Shown: piece after piece, positions 22,177-31,679 of the stretch
Numbering within the stretch: the stretch's first letter is position 1
How the letters are laid out: each line of letters starts with the position of its first letter
NCBI GenBank assembly: GCA_963920575.1
Contig: OY986975.1
Span: 20,739,897 to 20,803,896 of the forward strand
Length of the DNA stretch: 64,000 nt
DNA from: Narthecium ossifragum
Lineage: Eukaryota > Streptophyta > Magnoliopsida > Dioscoreales > Nartheciaceae
Direction: 5' to 3'
Translations under genes and position numbers: made by a program
Notes under the pieces: model-generated
What the model was told of the DNA's origin: nothing
Seen by the model: only the letters and a program-made list of their open reading frames with translations
The model's database searches: none

Positions 22177-22794
22177 TCAATATCTCATATAAAGGGCATC
22201 TCTCCGCAGCAAGAAAGGGTACCCAATTCCTCTCCTCCTTGAAGGAAACACCACAAACAGAACACTCACCACAAAACCCACCACCAACGGAACACTGTTG
22301 ATCACCTTCCTCGGCATCGCCGGATAATAGCACTGCACCATGTCGTTGTGTGACGCTGCAAACGTCAAGAACGCTATAAGGGACATCAATGCATGGAAAA
22401 GATCCGACCACCTCAGCCGGTAGGCTGCCGGCTCCGGCGGCCTCTTCCGGCGGCCGTTGAACGTCCAAATCCCCCTGAAGGTCGCGACGCCGTAGTAAAT
22501 CCTGCCGGACGCTGCTCGGAAGCTGTCGGTGAAGGTGAAGAAGATGCAGGAAACGCAGCAGAGCCCGACGAAGCCGGCCATGAGCCACCGGTTCAGGTTG
22601 TCGCACTTGCCGTCGTTGGTGAGGAGCGGGGCGAAGATGGTGAAGGCGAGGATAGTGGCGGTTGGGAGGAGGATGTTGAGCCGCGCAGTGCCGCTGAGGA
22701 TCATGTTCAGCATGTAGATGAAGTGCGACTCGTCGGTGCCGTCGTCGCCGGCATCATCGCCTTCGATGAGGACCTTGTAGGTGTCATCGTCCAT
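22177..22794 (-). CDS. DUF679 domain membrane protein (DMP), copy 3, divergent
   Basis: A 205-residue intronless DMP. Four membrane segments lie near 40-57 (NILLPTATILAFTIFAPLL), 70-88 (WLMAGFVGLCCVSCIFFTF), 131-147 (DLFHALMSLIAFLTFAA) and 167-184 (NSVPLVVGFVVSVLFVVFP). Family marks are LLPTATILAF, TNDGKCDNLNRW, TDSFRAASGRIYYGVATFRG, YRLRWSDLFHALMS and FPSRRRGIGYP. It has a short acidic N-terminus (EGDDAGDDGTDES) in place of the Pro-rich tails of copies 1 and 2, and lower similarity to either than they show to each other, so the first split is older. The distance of 7.3 kb from copy 2 is almost entirely due to the MULE and the MITE. Confidence 0.92.
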   Translation of the reverse strand: MDDDTYKVLIEGDDAGDDGTDESHFIYMLNMILSGTARLNILLPTATILAFTIFAPLLTNDGKCDNLNRWLMAGFVGLCCVSCIFFTFTDSFRAASGRIYYGVATFRGIWTFNGRRKRPPEPAAYRLRWSDLFHALMSLIAFLTFAASHNDMVQCYYPAMPRKVINSVPLVVGFVVSVLFVVFPSRRRGIGYPFLLRRDALYMRY

Positions 22795-22817
22795 TGTTGC
22801 TAGAGAAAGATGAGGTG

Positions 22818-22845
<28 letters not shown>
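22818..22845 (+). repeat. (GA)n microsatellite in the leader of DMP copy 3
   Basis: About 14 GA units starting some 24 bp upstream of the minus-strand ATG at 22794; on the transcript strand this is a CT tract in the 5' UTR or core promoter. Confidence 0.9.
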
Positions 22846-22848
<3 letters not shown>

Positions 22849-22910
22849 GTGCGGCTAAGAAGTACTATTAATTGTAAGACCTGAGCTGAGATTCTTTGGA
22901 AAGCTGAGAG

Positions 22911-23239
22911 GGTTAGGCAAAGCTTGTGAGGAGGCTTCTGGGAGGGGTTTTGGTATCGGAATGGTTTGGCTTTCGGTTATTATACTAGTTTGCAAGACGA
23001 AGTTTCTGTTCTGATATGAGAACATTTTAATTGTTATACTCTTAACAATTGTCTCAAAAGTTAAGTTGATAAATAAATCAGTTTATGTACTTAAATTATA
23101 TTCTAACATAAGAAAAATTAATTATCAGAATTATATTCTAACATATGCTGAGTATTTTAACCTCTGCCAGTGCCATTGAACCTTGGGTGCCTGGTTACAT
23201 GGCTGAGCGTCAAACCCATCAAAATGGAAAAACAGTGTT
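22911..23239 (+). repeat. Direct repeat A, copy 1
   Basis: About 330 bp that recur at 25421-25743 with roughly 95% identity by eye. Shared landmarks are GGCTTCTGGGAGGGGTTTTG, TTTGGCTTTCGGTTATTATA, AACATATGCTGAGTATT and GTCAAACCCA at the end. Copy 1 is part of the upstream flank of DMP copy 3. Confidence 0.85.
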
Positions 23240-23659
23240 GGGCTTGCTTTATAAATAAACCTATGTGCCCTATATTATGAACCCATATTAATTAGAACCA
23301 ATTAGAGTCCTACTTCATCTAAGACTTAAGTTTTGCTTAAACTATAAATATGGAAGTGGTTTAATCCCATCCGTTGGATTTCTCTCCTTGATGGGATAGG
23401 AGAGGATCCCTACCTCTATATAAAGACGGTCTCTGGTCTCACAAGAGTGACAACTCTATGGTTTCTGTAGTTGTTGCTAAAAAATTATACCCATGATGGA
23501 TTCGTGATCGCCAGGCACGTGAGGTGTGCCAACCGTAGCGTATGGATATCAGAAGAGAATGTGAATTTAGTCATGCCTCAATTAAGAGGATTCTTGGGGA
23601 AAAACTTAAGTCTAAATGCAAGTGGATTTTTATGGGTTTTAATGATTTAATTATCCTTA

Positions 23660-23835
23660 GGTGAATTAGGCTACTCCTAAAAACAGTTGCACTACTCCTA
23701 GAGTTAATGTTACGCCTAGAAGTATGGGACTACTTCTAATGATGGTTATACTACTCCTAAGAGATAATTGAGCTACTCCTAAGAGATAATCGAGCTATTC
23801 CTCAAGGTGATTACACTACTCCTAGATTTAAAGAA
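23660..23835 (+). repeat. Irregular array of CTACTCCTA motifs
   Basis: At least seven copies of (A/C)CTACTCCTA(A/G) or close variants spaced 20-30 bp apart, some in a longer unit containing GAGATAATTGAGCTACTCC. The spacing is not constant, so it looks like an old decayed tandem array. Function unknown. Confidence 0.6.
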
Positions 23836-24259
23836 AGCGAGTAGAGTAAAGCAGGAAAAACTAACTACTTATTTCCATTGAAACATCAACTGATGGATTA
23901 CAACTCCAAGGAAAGGAACCGGTAGGAGAATCCTAAGAGTATAGACTAGTACAGTAGCTAAAGAAACAATAGTAGAAAGGTTCTGGTTCTCAGTCGAGGT
24001 CTTTTCCTTCCTCTGTCTTCAAAGATTTTATAGTTCGGATTGCCGCCTATACGTTGCAATTGCTAACCATTACCCACGACCAACGATCCACGACCCTTCA
24101 TAGTCCTCATCGTGGGCCGTATCTTGCTGTCATCTTGACACGTGGCCAATCACGGATAATCGTTTAGCTGCTTACTTCCTATGCTTCCGCTTTTGAGAAG
24201 TGGTTAGATAGATCATGGGATTATGGTCCATGTGTCATTATGACAGTGCCTCAACTTCA

Positions 24260-24935
24260 AGGTTGCACAATTCTCGAACCAGGTTCCCTATGGTGCTTCG
24301 ACTTTTAGGTTGTTTAGCATCTCAACCTAGAATGCTTCGACCTTGAGATTGTTAGGATTAGTAGGGAGGGGGAATAAGAAGAAAAACGCACGGACACAAG
24401 ATTTTTACGTAGTTCACCCCAGAATAGAGCTACGTCCACGGAGTCGTTGGAGATTTTCACTATCACGGAGGCAAAGAGCCAATTACATGTTACATATGAC
24501 AGTTGTCCATATAAACCCTCAAATCCTAGGGTTTCGGCACATAGGGTATATAAAAATTACATAAACTACCCCTATCAACATATCTCAAATTCGTTTACCT
24601 TACGGGGGCGCTGCCCCGGACCCCGTCAACTTTTCATAGTGCGTCATGGTCGGGTCCGCATCATAATCCGGAACAATCAGGCTCCACAAACTCAACAGAG
24701 ATTGCTTAGTGTCTCGATCTTGAAGTTGCTTAATGCCTCGACTTCGAGGTTGCTTAGTGCCTCGATCTCGAGCGTCTCAACCTTGAGGTCGTTTGATGCC
24801 TTGACCTTGAGGTTGTTTGGTCTCGAGATTGGTTTCATATTGGTGATCCGTCTTCGAGGTCTTTTGGCTTCGAGATCAATACTCACGTTGATAGCTTTGA
24901 CCTCGGGGTTGTTTAGTCCCGGTTTAGGTTATAAA
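24260..24935 (+). repeat. Degenerate tandem array of a 24-27-bp GCCTCGACTTCGAGGTTG unit, split by an LTR
   Basis: Units of the type TTTAGTGCCTCGACTTCGAGG repeat about four times before 24345 and about nine times after 24702. Each unit contains a small palindrome (CTCGA...TCGAG). The array is interrupted by the solo LTR at 24350-24697, which duplicated five bases of it, so the array is older than the insertion. Confidence 0.7.
24350..24697. mobile_element. Solo LTR (348 bp) with a 5-bp target-site duplication
   Basis: Starts TGTTAGGATTAG and ends CAAACTCAACA, the TG...CA ends of an LTR with the short inverted TGTT/AACA. GAGAT occurs at 24345-24349 and again at 24698-24702, directly flanking it. 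It contains the motif TTTACGTAGTTCACCCC and CTACGTCCACGGAGTCGTTGG, common near one end of many plant Copia or TRIM LTRs. No internal domain and no second LTR, so it is a recombination relic. A decayed relative starts at 25740. Confidence 0.8.
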
Positions 24936-25420
24936 TGACAGCTCGAAACCTCGACTATCATAGCATTGGATTGTATCACAATAAATGCAAAGCCGGCGTG
25001 ATGATGGGGTTTGAACTTGGGTGTCGAGTGGCATTTAATGTACATCCTCCCCCATTAGCCGACGCTTCCTTTCTCGCGTGGTCTTGTACGCGATGATTCT
25101 ACTAGCCTTGTTGCTGATTCGTCCACCTGTCGCGCCCGTACGGTGCCATAGGTACCATGATTTTCGATCATTAGATTATTGTCGCGTGTTTGAATCAACG
25201 ATGAATACATGCCAGCCAGTGCTTGAGTATTTTCCTCGGTAACAGTAGTTTCCCCATCTTCTACAAAATCAAATCACCTAGCTCTTGGAGAGACTGGAAG
25301 CGTCTTTGGAGCGTTCGTAGACTTCGGCTTCTGTCCTTCTTTCGCGTCATCAACACCATGACCAGAGGTACGATCATGGATACTTTATCCTTGTAAATCT
25401 AACAGGTTAGGTAATGGAAT

Positions 25421-25743
25421 GGTTAGGCAAAGCTTATGAGGAGGCTTCTGGGAGGGGTTTTGGTATTGGAATGGTTTGGCTTTCGGTTATTATACTAATT
25501 TGCAAGACGAAGTTCCTGATATGAGAACATTTTAATTGTTATACTCTTAACAACTGTCTCAAAAGTTAAGTTGATAAATAAATCAGTTTATGTACTTAAA
25601 TTATATTCTAATATAAGAAAAATTAATTATCAGAATTATATTCTAACATATGCTGAGTATTAACCTCTGCCCAGTGGCAGTGAACCTTCGGTGCCTGGTT
25701 ACATGCCTGAGCGTCAAACCCACAAAAATGGAAAAACAGTGTT
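25421..25743 (+). repeat. Direct repeat A, copy 2
   Basis: Matches 22911-23239 with a few small deletions. The similarity stops exactly where the LTR-like TGTTAGGATTATACG begins at 25740, whereas copy 1 continues with TGTTGGGCTTGC. The repeat therefore marks the edges of a 2.2-kb rearranged or inserted segment. Confidence 0.85.
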
Positions 25744-26440
25744 AGGATTATACGTGGGAGAAGAAGCTAAGAGAAAGCATACAAACAAACAGATTTACAT
25801 GATTCATCTTAGAATAAGGTTATGCTCATGAAGTCGTTGGAGTTCTTCGTTATCTTAGAAGTAAAACGCTAATTATTATTAATCTTATAAGGAGCAATAA
25901 CAGTTAAACCTACATTAATTCATATCCCTTAAGTTTCTTTATATATATTTCCTAAGTTTGTTTTATATAAACCTGCATTAATTCAAATCAACCTAAGTTC
26001 TATTAATATTATCTTATGCTAAGACTTATGTATTATTTTATATACCCTAAGTTAGACTTATAATATTTTTATATTTTATTTTATTAGCTATGTTTTATGG
26101 TGGCAGTGAACAAAAAACTATGATCAACCTTCGAACCCTGGACCACCTACAAGTCAACACAACCATCTAACCAGATAAAGGAGTTTGTTAAAATTTTATA
26201 TTAGTAATAACTAAAAACTGTGTCAGGGGCACGGATGAGTACTAGTATATTATAATGACAATCGTTTATATAAATCATCATATTCTAAGATTTCAACACC
26301 TAGAAGTAAAATTATAGAAAATACCCCTCGCCCCCAAACCTTACCGGACAGGTCGATTCAGCTCCGCGCAACGCTGTAGGATGGATTCCGCAGCACAATC
26401 CGGTAAGCTAAGATCAGGGTCCACGTCTCAACGCACAGAT
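25740..26440. mobile_element. Second LTR copy, decayed and split by a nested repeat
   Basis: Begins TGTTAGGATTATACG and follows the solo LTR at 24350 through CATGAAGTCGTTGGAG, then is interrupted at about 25886 by an inverted copy of the dispersed repeat. It resumes near 26251 with ATACCCCTCGCCCC and CGCAGCACAATCCGGTAAG and ends near GTCTCAAC. It is more diverged than the 24350 copy, and no clean TSD is visible. Confidence 0.55.
25886..26250 (-). repeat. Dispersed repeat, copy 2 (inverted relative to 632-1026)
   Basis: Reverse complement of the copy at 632-1026 over its whole length, with about 85-90% identity by eye. It lies inside the second LTR copy, and TTATAA flanks it on both sides, which could be a target-site duplication. 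It contains the tRNA-like B-box sequence on the minus strand. Confidence 0.6.
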
Positions 26441-26652
26441 CGTTCTCCACGCCACTAACATTTGTCAGAAGTAGTACCCCACTAAAGCTGGAAGTCAACA
26501 AAGACTCAGGACTCGGGAGTTAACATGACTTTGGGGCCAACATTAGACCCATGACTTTGGAGTCAAACCCACAACCACAGCCACTAAACAAGGATTAACA
26601 ACAACTCCAAGCAGAATACCAGACATCAAACGGACCCCTTAGCTCTTCCACA

Positions 26653-28749
26653 ATGATGAAGAGCATTAGCATGAGTCCAATCCTCCTGATCTCCCTACCT
26701 TTGCTGTTTATGCATGCAACCAGTTCCACCAATCTCCTCCAAAGCGAAGCGAGCACCATGAAGGCCCTCTCCAGTAACCTCACCAGCTTTCTTGTTTACT
26801 GGAACACGAGTGGTGACGACCCCTGCTCCTGGGACGGCGTCGCCTGCTCCCCCGGCCCCTCCGCTCACGTCACTGGCCTCTCCTTCTCCGGCTACGGCAT
26901 CCAAACCTATAATGCCACCTCTGATCCCTTCTTCCCGCTGCTCTGTCGCCTCGGATACCTTCAGTTCCTCGATCTCTCTTACAACTACATCAGCTCCATT
27001 GCCGATGAGTTCTACAATTGTACTACCGGACTATCAGGATTGAAGTCACTCAACCTCAGCTACAACTTGTTCGAAGGCGAGATTCCTGCCGACCTCCTAT
27101 CATTTCCCAACTTAGAGTCCCTCGATCTGACTTACAATTCTTTTCGAGGATCAATCCCTGGAAACATGTCGCAAAGACTGCACAGCCTTTTTCTAGGCTG
27201 GAATTCGTTCGAGGGAAGCATTCGAGGCACAATCCCTCCTGGATTCACAGAACATTTAAAGGTCCTGGATCTCGGCAACAACAGGCTCGAAGGTGAGATT
27301 CCTGCCTACCTCCTATCGTCTCCCAACTTAGAGTTCATCGATCTCACAAAAAATCGTCTTCGAGGATCCATCCCTGCTGGAAACGTGTCGCGAAGACTGC
27401 ACAGTCTTTTTCTAGGCTATAATTCGCTCAAAGGAAGCATTCCGGGCACCATCCCTCCTGGATTTACACAACACTTACAGGCCCTGAATCTCAGCAACAA
27501 CCAGTTCGAAGGCAAGATTCCTGCCGACCTCCTATCGTCTCCCAACTTAGAGCTCGTCGATCTGACTAACAATCATCTTCGAGGACCCATCCCTGGAAAC
27601 ATGTCGAAAAGACTTCAGCTTCTTCATCTAGGCGGGAATTCGCTCAACGGAAGCATTCCGGGCACCATTACGAAACATTTACGGTTCCTGGATCTCGGCT
27701 ACAACAGGCTCGAAGGCGAGATTCCTGCCGACCTCCTATCGTCTCCCAACTTAGAGTCCCTCGATCTGACTAGCAATCTTCTTCAAGGATTCATCCCTGG
27801 AAACATGTCGCTAGGACTGCAGCTTCTTCGTCTAGGCGAGAATTCGCTCAACGGAAGCATTCCAGCAGAGATCGGTAGGCTGTCGAAGCTGGTGCGCCTA
27901 GAGTTGCATGACAATGAATTGGACGGAGAGCTCCCATGGCACCTTGGCAACTGTAAGAACCTAGCAACACTAAATCTAGCTAACAACCAACTGCAAGGTG
28001 CGTTGCCAAAGGAGCTAGGCAACCTTCAGTCACTAGATACTCTGGATATCCACATGAATCATCTCAGTGGAGCAATGCCAATAGAGTTTCTAAACTTGAC
28101 AAACCTGAGGACTCTGGACCTCAGCAGCAACTCCATCTTCGGTCCGATTCCTTCGCCGCTCTCAAGCTTGCGGAACCTGACGTCCTTGAATTTGGAAGAG
28201 AACAGGCTCAACGGTACCATACCTGATACGATCAGCGACTTGCGCTCTCTGGAGGAACTCCAGCTCGGAAGCAACCAACTCAGCGGAGAAATTCCACGCA
28301 TGCCGACCAACGTCCTTACAACACTAGACTTGAGCAGCAACCGCCTGACCGGAGAGATACCTGAGTTCCCGCAGGGTGCATTAATATCAGCATTGGAGTT
28401 TATAGACTTGTCGAATAACCGATTGACGGGCAATGTCCCTCTCAAAGTTGTCTTCATCAAAAGTCTCAAAAAATTGAATCTATCTAATAATCAGCTTTCA
28501 GGAGTTATTGATCCCCACGAACTTCCAGGGCCCCTTATCATAGATATTGCCGGAAACAAGGATCTGAGTTATTCCCCCGGCCACCTTGTGGATGCGCCCG
28601 GTCAGAATCCGGCTCGTACATCGCCTGATGCTGAGAAGAAATATGGTACGCTGCTCATGGCCGTGGCTTTCACCAATGGTTTTGCCATTTCCATTATGGT
28701 GGCTGTTATTATTGACCACCTTCTCTCGCGGCCCCCGCCGTCCAGCTAG
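26653..28749 (+). CDS. Leucine-rich repeat receptor-like protein (RLP), copy 1
   Basis: A single-exon 698-residue protein. Residues 1-25 are a signal peptide (SPILLISLPLLFMHATSS). An N-terminal LRR cap follows with the paired-Cys motif DPCSWDGVACSPG. About 22 plant-type LRRs (LxxLxLxxNxLxGxIP) with several N-glycosylation sites come next, then a spacer, an acidic stretch near 655, and one membrane helix at about 664-690 (TLLMAVAFTNGFAISIMVAVII). There is only an eight-residue cytosolic tail and no kinase, so it is an RLP rather than a receptor kinase and would need an adaptor kinase such as SOBIR1 for signalling (family knowledge). Residues 135-420 contain near-identical blocks of about 72 residues ending in FIPGNMS or equivalent, evidence of internal duplication. 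Ligand unknown. Confidence 0.9.
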   Translation: MMKSISMSPILLISLPLLFMHATSSTNLLQSEASTMKALSSNLTSFLVYWNTSGDDPCSWDGVACSPGPSAHVTGLSFSGYGIQTYNATSDPFFPLLCRLGYLQFLDLSYNYISSIADEFYNCTTGLSGLKSLNLSYNLFEGEIPADLLSFPNLESLDLTYNSFRGSIPGNMSQRLHSLFLGWNSFEGSIRGTIPPGFTEHLKVLDLGNNRLEGEIPAYLLSSPNLEFIDLTKNRLRGSIPAGNVSRRLHSLFLGYNSLKGSIPGTIPPGFTQHLQALNLSNNQFEGKIPADLLSSPNLELVDLTNNHLRGPIPGNMSKRLQLLHLGGNSLNGSIPGTITKHLRFLDLGYNRLEGEIPADLLSSPNLESLDLTSNLLQGFIPGNMSLGLQLLRLGENSLNGSIPAEIGRLSKLVRLELHDNELDGELPWHLGNCKNLATLNLANNQLQGALPKELGNLQSLDTLDIHMNHLSGAMPIEFLNLTNLRTLDLSSNSIFGPIPSPLSSLRNLTSLNLEENRLNGTIPDTISDLRSLEELQLGSNQLSGEIPRMPTNVLTTLDLSSNRLTGEIPEFPQGALISALEFIDLSNNRLTGNVPLKVVFIKSLKKLNLSNNQLSGVIDPHELPGPLIIDIAGNKDLSYSPGHLVDAPGQNPARTSPDAEKKYGTLLMAVAFTNGFAISIMVAVIIDHLLSRPPPSS
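27082..27840 (+). repeat. Intragenic LRR-block amplification in RLP copy 1
   Basis: ATTCCTGCC(G/T)ACCTCCTATC recurs at about 27082, 27298, 27517 and 27721, spaced 204-219 bp and always in frame. Each unit encodes three LRRs. RLP copy 2 has only one such block, near 30652. Confidence 0.85.
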
Positions 28750-29310
28750 AAGAGAGAAGAGAGTTTTAAATCTGGCTGTAATTGGTGAAGGAGGAAGCTA
28801 GTGTTGGAGAAAGAGCTAGAGCATCAACTAGAAATTTGTTTTTATTATTATTTTTGTTGAAATTGAGTCAAAAGATTAGGTGTTACAACATCTAACTTAA
28901 ATTACAGCAATGGTGATTTACATCATCAGCAACCCCCTGCCTAGCACCCCACCACTGCATTCGTAGAGCATCAACTAGATAGATATATAGAATAGGGAAA
29001 AAGATCTGTCTTTTATCAATACAAAGTTTTATTGGATGATCATAGTCCCAGATCCAATAAGCCAATAGTATTTTGGTCATTTTTGGTCAAACTACCATAA
29101 GTTGGCTAATGAGGTGTAGCTACTTAACTGCAAAAAGAGGCTTAATGTAGATACCAAGATGCAAGTTTCTAAACAAGTGGCTTTTAACAACATAAGAAAC
29201 ACCTAGCAATGTAGTTATGTGAAGAAGGATATACATATTATGTTAAGAATATTACATACTAATCATCGAAATTATATTCTAACAAATCTTATATCTTAGG
29301 AACCATATTG
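28750..29310. other. Intergenic between the two RLP genes, with a LINE 3'-end fragment
   Basis: From about 28838 to 28955, TTTTTGTTGAAATTGAGTC, AAAGATTAGGTGTTACAAC and following bases resemble the 3' end of the LINE fragment at 47102 (TTGAGCTAAAAGACTAGG). This suggests a truncated non-LTR insertion on the minus strand. The rest is AT-rich with no gene. Confidence 0.45.
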
Positions 29311-29324
29311 TGGACACAAATTAA

Positions 29325-29497
29325 GATTTTTTTTTTTTAATAGTTAAGCACAGTAGTGGGGAGAGTATCAGCTAGGGGTGAGAGAGGGTACCAACCTTCG
29401 AACCGGGTCCTTCACAGGTCCTTCACAGGACACGCAAGCTGTCATACTAGACAAGCTAAGGGAGGTTGGTAAATTGAAAAGTAGTACACAACTAAGA
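29325..29497 (-). mobile_element. SINE-like insertion with 14-bp target-site duplication
   Basis: TGGACACAAATTAA occurs exactly at 29311-29324 and 29498-29511. Between them, read on the minus strand, lie 173 bp. They hold a tRNA-like region (TAGCTTGTCTAGTATGACAG as a possible A-box and GGTTCGAAGGTTGG as a B-box) and end in a poly(A) run of 12. Pol III boxes, a short length, an A tail and a long TSD together indicate a SINE. It sits in the promoter side of RLP copy 2. Confidence 0.7.
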
Positions 29498-29717
29498 TGG
29501 ACACAAATTAAAATGACCACTACATCTAAAGCATGAATCAAAGTTTGTCAAAAGTAGTACCCAACTAAAGCTGGGAGTCAACATAGACTCATGACTCCAT
29601 GGCCGGCAAACTTGACTCAGGAGTGACTCCCAACTTCACAAAGACAGCCACTACAAGGATTAACAACAACTCCAAACAGAGAGTACGTACCAGACATCAG
29701 ACTCCTCGCATTCAACA

Positions 29718-31679
29718 ATGAACATCATCAGCATCATTCCTGTCCTCTCCCTGCTGCTGTTACCTATGCATGCAACCAGTTCCACCAATCTCCTCAATGA
29801 CCAAGCAAACACCATGAATGCCCTCTCCATGACCCTCAGGAGCTTATCACCACCCTCTATAGACTGGAACACAAGTAGTGACAACCCATGCTCCTGGGCC
29901 GGCGTCGCCTGCTCACCCGGCCCGTCTGCTAGCGTCACTGGCCTCTCCTTCTCCGGCCTCCACATCAACACCCATAATGCCACATCCGATCCCTTCTTCG
30001 CGCTGCTCTGCCGCCTCGACCACCTTCAGTTCCTCGATCTCTCTGGCAACTCTCTCGCCTTCATCGCCGATAACTTCTACAATTGCGCCGGACTATCAGG
30101 ATTGAAGTCACTCAACCTTAGCTTCAATTCATTAGTTGGCCACTCACCGACTTTCAGGAATTTTGGTTCTTTGGAATGTCTTGATCTCTCTCATAACTTC
30201 TTGGAAGGACCATTGCAATCACAACTTGACGGGCTTTTTCAATTGAGAAGCCTGAACTTGAGCTACAACCGTTTCGCCGGCCCAGTGCCGTTGCTCAGTG
30301 GCGTACGCCGCAGTCGTTCGTCGGATTTGGAGGAGTTGGTACTGTCTAATAACCAATTCACAGACATCATCCCCCATGAGCTCTTCCTTCATAGCAACAT
30401 CACCCTACTAGACCTCAGCTGGAACAGCATATCCGGGGCTGTGCCAAAGGAGATTCTTGGCCTATCCAACCTGCAAAGGCTTCTCCTCTCTTCGAACTAC
30501 CTCTCCAGAGAACTCCCGGGCAATTTATCCATGATCAAAACCTTGTCTTGGTTCTCTGCAAGCAAGAACAATTTGGAGGGCACCATTCCTCTTGGATTTA
30601 CAGAATATGTACAGGTCCTTGATCTCAGCGACAACGCTCTCCACGGAGAGATCCCCGCCGGCCTCCTATCGTCTCCCAACTTAGAGTCCGTCGATCTGAC
30701 TAACAATCTTCTTCAAGGATTCATCCCTGGAAACATCTCGCAAAGACTGCAGAGTCTTCGTCTAGGCGGGAATTCGCTCAATGGAAGCATTCCGGCAGGA
30801 ATCGGCAGGCTGTCGAAGCTAGTATACCTTGAGTTGGATGACAATGAATTGGAGGGAGAGATCCCATGGCACCTTGGCAACTGTAAGAATCTAGTACTGC
30901 TAAATCTAGCTAACAATCAACTGCAAGGTGCAATACCAAAGGAGCTAGGCAACCTTCATTCGCTAGATACTCTGGATATCCAAATGAATCATCTCAATGG
31001 AACAATGCCAAAAGAGTTTCTAAACTTGACGAACCTGAGGACCCTGGACCTTAGCAGGAACTCCATGGGCGGTACGATTCCTTCGCCGCTATTCAGCTTG
31101 CTAAATTTGCAGGTCTTGAATTTGGAAGAAAACAGGCTCACAGGCGCCATACCTGATACCATCAGCGACTTGCGGTCTCTTCTGGAACTCCGACTCGGAA
31201 GCAACCAACTCACTGGAGGAATTCCACACATGCCGACCAACCTTGCTATATCGCTGAACCTGAGCAGCAACTGCCTGGCCGGGGAGATACCGGAGTTCCT
31301 GGGTGCATTATCAGCATTGGAGGTTCTAGACCTGTCGAATAACAAATTAACAGGCAATGTTCCTCAATATGTTGTTATGATGAGAAGTCTTAGACAATTG
31401 ATTCTGTCTAACAATCGACTTTCAGGACTTGTTCAACATTTACGCCCATGGCTCTATGTTGATATTGCCGGAAACAAGGATCTCAGGTTGGTGGCACTGG
31501 CCCCTCCCTCCATTGCTGATGCTCCAAATCAGAACCCGGATCGGACATCTGCTGATGCTGAGAAGAAATATCGAATACTGATCATGGCCGCGGCTTTCGC
31601 CAATGGCTTTGCCATTTCCATTCTAGTGGCTGCAGTTGTTGACAGAGTCTTACACCGCCGCCGTCAAGCTAGAAGATAG
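29718..31679 (+). CDS. Leucine-rich repeat receptor-like protein (RLP), copy 2
   Basis: A single-exon 653-residue paralog of the gene at 26653, tandem and in the same orientation. Signal peptide at 1-22 (IIPVLSLLLLPMHATSST), LRR cap with NPCSWAGVACSPG, about 20 LRRs, a membrane helix near 619-643 (ILIMAAAFANGFAISILVAAVV) and a short basic tail (RRRQARR). It lacks a kinase domain. The C-terminal half (from FIPGNISQRLQSLRLGGNSL) is close to copy 1; the N-terminal half has different repeats (HSPTFRNFGSLECLDLSHN, VPLLSGVRRSRSSDLEEL), so ligand-facing surfaces probably differ. The upstream 180 bp of both genes share AGTAGTACCC and ACTAAAGCTGG motifs, so the duplication included promoter sequence. 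Confidence 0.9.
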   Translation: MNIISIIPVLSLLLLPMHATSSTNLLNDQANTMNALSMTLRSLSPPSIDWNTSSDNPCSWAGVACSPGPSASVTGLSFSGLHINTHNATSDPFFALLCRLDHLQFLDLSGNSLAFIADNFYNCAGLSGLKSLNLSFNSLVGHSPTFRNFGSLECLDLSHNFLEGPLQSQLDGLFQLRSLNLSYNRFAGPVPLLSGVRRSRSSDLEELVLSNNQFTDIIPHELFLHSNITLLDLSWNSISGAVPKEILGLSNLQRLLLSSNYLSRELPGNLSMIKTLSWFSASKNNLEGTIPLGFTEYVQVLDLSDNALHGEIPAGLLSSPNLESVDLTNNLLQGFIPGNISQRLQSLRLGGNSLNGSIPAGIGRLSKLVYLELDDNELEGEIPWHLGNCKNLVLLNLANNQLQGAIPKELGNLHSLDTLDIQMNHLNGTMPKEFLNLTNLRTLDLSRNSMGGTIPSPLFSLLNLQVLNLEENRLTGAIPDTISDLRSLLELRLGSNQLTGGIPHMPTNLAISLNLSSNCLAGEIPEFLGALSALEVLDLSNNKLTGNVPQYVVMMRSLRQLILSNNRLSGLVQHLRPWLYVDIAGNKDLRLVALAPPSIADAPNQNPDRTSADAEKKYRILIMAAAFANGFAISILVAAVVDRVLHRRRQARR

